A stretch of DNA of 64,000 bases, from assembly GCA_028277225.1 (NCBI GenBank), contig JANQHB010000068.1:1-64000 (forward strand), in the 5' to 3' direction. A program made the position numbers and the translations under genes. The notes beneath the pieces are model-generated. The model ran no database searches. It was not told the origin of the DNA and saw only the letters and a program-made list of their open reading frames with translations. The DNA comes from Chlorobium sp. GTDB lineage: Bacteria > Bacteroidota > Chlorobiia > Chlorobiales > Chlorobiaceae. Shown here in pieces: positions 61,364 through 64,000 of the stretch. Within the stretch, counting starts at the first letter, position 1. Every line of letters starts with the position of its first letter.

Positions 61364-63805
61364 TTATCTGGTTATAAATTGCAGGTTGTCAAGAAGCTCG
61401 ATTGCCCAATCGAGGCCCTGATGGCGAAGGATTGCCGGGACTATTGTTTCCTTCGGAAGGCCTGCTATTGAATCAAGAAACACCTGGTCGTCAGGGCTGC
61501 TCATACCTGCAAACGCAAGTGCAATAGGCCCAAGGTTCATGCTGAACATCCTTCGGCCTCTCGATGAGCGGTAGTAGTAATCGCGCTTCTTCTGCGCCCT
61601 TGTCAGGATGGTGATTTCGGTATCGGTCAATCCGAAATTCCTGTACGCCTGGGCCATACCGGGCGCAAGTGCTTCTTCGTCCGGAAGGTAGATCTTGGTG
61701 TGGCATGCAGAAAGGATTGTTGCCATTATAGGAGAATCCGCCGCATCAGTAACTTCCTGCGTGGCAAAGACAACATAAACGTTTTTCTTCCTCAGCGTCT
61801 TGAGCCAGTTCTGCAACTGGTTCATGAACACTGGATGCTTCAGGAACATCCATGCCTCATCGAGAACGAGCAAAGTCGGCCTGCCGTCAAACAACTTTTC
61901 GACACGATGAAAGAGGTAGAACAGGGCGGGAATAATAGCCTCCTTCGACATCGACATGAGCGAGCCCATTTCGATCATTTGCCAGAACCCGCCTGTCATA
62001 GTGTCCATATCAGCGTCAAAAAGCTGACCGTAATTGCCTACGACAGTGTAGGGTCTGATCGCGTCCCGTACCTCATTTGACTGCACGTAATCGGTAAAGA
62101 CAGTCAGCGTCCTGTGGTCCCCGTCCTGTTCGGCAAGCGTTTCAAGCGCCTCGTCGATTTGCTTGCGGGTTGACGGATTGACGTTTACTCCCTGTTCTCC
62201 GACCAGAAGAGAAATGAATTCGGCCGCCCAGATGCGGTCCTGAGGATTGTCAATCTCAGACAGCGGCTGGAATGCCAGCGGAGCATTTTCTCCGCCGGGT
62301 TCGTAATACGAGCCCCCAATACCAAGCGTCGCCGCACGTGCCGAACGGTCCTTATCGAAAATGACAACCTGGGCATCGGGATATTTGAGCCATTGCAGCT
62401 CGAGCATGGCAAGAAGCGTCGATTTACCGGCACCGGTAGGACCGATAATGAGCGTGTGTCCTACATCACCGACATTGAGATTCAGGCGAAAGGGCGTATT
62501 GCCGCTTGTCGTGCATTGCATGTGCGGGATACCCACACCAGTTACCTCTTTGAGGTGTTTGTTTTCCTCGTCACCAGCCCATACTGCCGATACCGGCATT
62601 ATGTGAGCAAGGTTGAGCGTACTCATCATCGGACGGCGGACATTCGGATACACATTGCCGGGAAGACTGCCGAGCCATGCCTGAAATGCGTTCAGGGTCT
62701 CATCCATAACGGTAAATCCGTTCGACTGAACCACCCGCTTCACTTCTCGAATGCGCCTCAGCGCTTCCGATATATCCGTATGGCTGACAGTCACAGTTGC
62801 CGTCATATACCCGAAAGCGACCAGATCGTCTCCAAGTTCCTGCAGGGCAGCATCGGCGTCGGCGGCCTTGTTTGCGGCATCGTTGTCTACCAGCGCCGAA
62901 GGCTCTTTCGTCGCCTCTTCCTTGAGAAGCGTAAAGATGTTCTTACGTTTGGACCACCACTGTTTCCTGTAACGTTCAAGTTCTTTACGCGCATCGGTTT
63001 TGTCGAGAAAGATGTACCGGACGACCCAGCGATATTCGATACCGAGATAGTTCAATGCATCCAGGATGCCCGGAAACGATTCTGTAGGGAATCCGTTGAT
63101 CGTGACTGTCGGCATGAACGTTTCGCCAAGCATTGGAAAATCACCGATAGTAAGCGCCTGGTCAGGAAGCAGTGCATCGAGGTACATAGGCGTCTCTGGC
63201 GCCTTGACAGCGTGCCGTTTCGAGCTGATCGTCGAGTGCAGAAACGTCAGCGTTTCGTTGTCATCGAGCTCATGAACGTCATTGAAAACACCGGACATGA
63301 TGTCGACAACATCCAGAACCTCTTTGACAAAAAGCCCGAGTTCCTTCTCATTTTCCTGCACATCGTCTTTTTCTTCCGGATCATCATAGAACAGGTCAGC
63401 GATCCTGCCGCCAGTCATTGATGGCAATTCCTTGGTGAAGGTCAGGTAATAGAGGCTCTCGAAATGAGTGCCTTCATCGGCAAACATATTCTGCCGCTCC
63501 AGATCAATCAACTGTGCTGCAGGGTACTTCCATTGTCCCTCTGGATAATCAGGGGACACAAAGCGCTGAGCCTCGATAAAAATGGCCCATCCGCTGCCAA
63601 GTCTTTTCAAGGCATTATTCAGACGGGCTATCGTCCCCACGAGCTCTGATTCCGAAGAACTGCCAAGATCAGGTCCCCGAAAAGAAATCGTTTTTTGCAA
63701 TACGGCATTTTTTTGGAGCACAACTCCCGGCGCTATCAATGCCCCCCAGGGCAGGTAATCCGGCAGCCGTGTCGTGCTGCCCCGGTATTCTTTCAGATTG
63801 AACAT
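61364..63805 (-). CDS. trbE: VirB4/TrbE-family T4SS ATPase
   Basis: This 813-residue ATPase powers pilus building and substrate transfer. Its N-terminal CagE/TrbE domain (to about 430) is followed by the ATPase domain with Walker A IGPTGAGKSTLL near 455, Walker B LLVLDEAWMFL near 641, and the TQEVTDA and YRNFGLTDTEI segments. It stands 7 bases after the VirB3 gene. Confidence 0.95.
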   Translation of the reverse strand: MFNLKEYRGSTTRLPDYLPWGALIAPGVVLQKNAVLQKTISFRGPDLGSSSESELVGTIARLNNALKRLGSGWAIFIEAQRFVSPDYPEGQWKYPAAQLIDLERQNMFADEGTHFESLYYLTFTKELPSMTGGRIADLFYDDPEEKDDVQENEKELGLFVKEVLDVVDIMSGVFNDVHELDDNETLTFLHSTISSKRHAVKAPETPMYLDALLPDQALTIGDFPMLGETFMPTVTINGFPTESFPGILDALNYLGIEYRWVVRYIFLDKTDARKELERYRKQWWSKRKNIFTLLKEEATKEPSALVDNDAANKAADADAALQELGDDLVAFGYMTATVTVSHTDISEALRRIREVKRVVQSNGFTVMDETLNAFQAWLGSLPGNVYPNVRRPMMSTLNLAHIMPVSAVWAGDEENKHLKEVTGVGIPHMQCTTSGNTPFRLNLNVGDVGHTLIIGPTGAGKSTLLAMLELQWLKYPDAQVVIFDKDRSARAATLGIGGSYYEPGGENAPLAFQPLSEIDNPQDRIWAAEFISLLVGEQGVNVNPSTRKQIDEALETLAEQDGDHRTLTVFTDYVQSNEVRDAIRPYTVVGNYGQLFDADMDTMTGGFWQMIEMGSLMSMSKEAIIPALFYLFHRVEKLFDGRPTLLVLDEAWMFLKHPVFMNQLQNWLKTLRKKNVYVVFATQEVTDAADSPIMATILSACHTKIYLPDEEALAPGMAQAYRNFGLTDTEITILTRAQKKRDYYYRSSRGRRMFSMNLGPIALAFAGMSSPDDQVFLDSIAGLPKETIVPAILRHQGLDWAIELLDNLQFITR

Positions 63806-63812
63806 ATCAGAG

Positions 63813-64000
63813 TCAGGGATTCAGCTGTTTAGGTGCTTTGATTGCCTGGACAAAAACATCAAAAAAGAACGGATCCTTTTTTGTTACAAAGACAAGACCG
63901 ATATGAGCAACAATGGCAAAGGGCAAAACCCATATCTGCTGAAGGCCAAAGCCGACAGCAGCCGCTGTTGTCCACAGCAGAAGCCCCACCGTACGGGGCA
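63813..64000 (-). CDS. trbD: VirB3/TrbD-family T4SS protein, C-terminal part
   Basis: The 5' end lies beyond the window. The visible 62 residues hold two hydrophobic stretches (GLLLWTTAAAVGFGL and VLPFAIVAHIGLVFV) and then TKKDPFFFDVFVQAIKAP, the VirB3 ending with the D-P-x-F motif. It is next to virB4, the normal order. Confidence 0.88.
   Translation of the reverse strand, partial: PRTVGLLLWTTAAAVGFGLQQIWVLPFAIVAHIGLVFVTKKDPFFFDVFVQAIKAPKQLNP

Overview
The window is a stretch of chromosome from a green sulfur bacterium (Chlorobi; a Chlorobium or Prosthecochloris type is likely). The evidence is the magnesium-chelatase set bchI-bchD-bchS, the ferredoxin-dependent 2-oxoglutarate synthase korA/korB of the reductive TCA cycle, and a B12-binding radical SAM protein of the BchE/BchQ/BchR kind, which suggests a bacteriochlorophyll c/d/e producer with chlorosomes. 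Housekeeping genes have balanced base composition, while two accessory regions look acquired.

Region 1 (1-10.2 kb) is an accessory/defence region. It opens with a SmaI-like restriction endonuclease (cut by the window edge), convergent with a DNA methyltransferase that carries an N-terminal helix-turn-helix. A frameshifted pentapeptide-repeat gene follows. Next is a very AT-rich, tightly overlapping five-gene operon on the minus strand (6295 down to 2020): a HARE-HTH/Nudix/P-loop-kinase fusion, a small SAM methyltransferase, a SIR2-like protein, a divergent HAM1/RdgB-like protein and a Dam-type adenine methyltransferase. The adjacent SIR2 and HAM1 genes recall the KomB/KomC receptor-effector pair of Kongming nucleotide-signalling immunity, but the partner genes differ. 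This is the best candidate for an undescribed system. Behind it lie a DM13 protein, a ParE-type and a BrnT/BrnA toxin-antitoxin pair, an ArsC-like protein and a methyltransferase.

Region 2 (10.3-47.8 kb) is mostly housekeeping: a GyrI-like protein, three serine tRNAs surrounding two structured inverted repeats, guaB, the Mg-chelatase genes, lpd, an RluD-type pseudouridine synthase, a secreted histidine/tyrosine-rich repeat protein, a prolyl oligopeptidase, an ABC-F ATPase, a thermonuclease, a hybrid histidine kinase, korAB, an SDR, an alpha/beta hydrolase, tmk, a disaccharide-phosphorylase locus, queA, ispD, tRNA-Met, tRNA-Gly, a MenI-like thioesterase, a radical SAM protein and a methyltransferase. 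Several gene remnants lie in the spacers.

Region 3 (48-52.8 kb) holds an FkbM methyltransferase and an Rrf2 regulator-ferredoxin-TPR-hybrid cluster protein operon with a clear palindromic operator. This is probably a response to nitrosative or redox stress.

Region 4 (52.9-64 kb) ends in a P-type (Trb/VirB-like) type IV secretion cluster on the minus strand: VirB3 (partial), VirB4, VirB5/TrbJ, a small lipoprotein, TrbL, TrbF, TrbG and TrbI, plus extra small lipoproteins. It is probably part of an integrative or conjugative element that continues beyond the window. Across the window the spacers carry imperfect tandem repeats with a strict 7-base or 9-base period.
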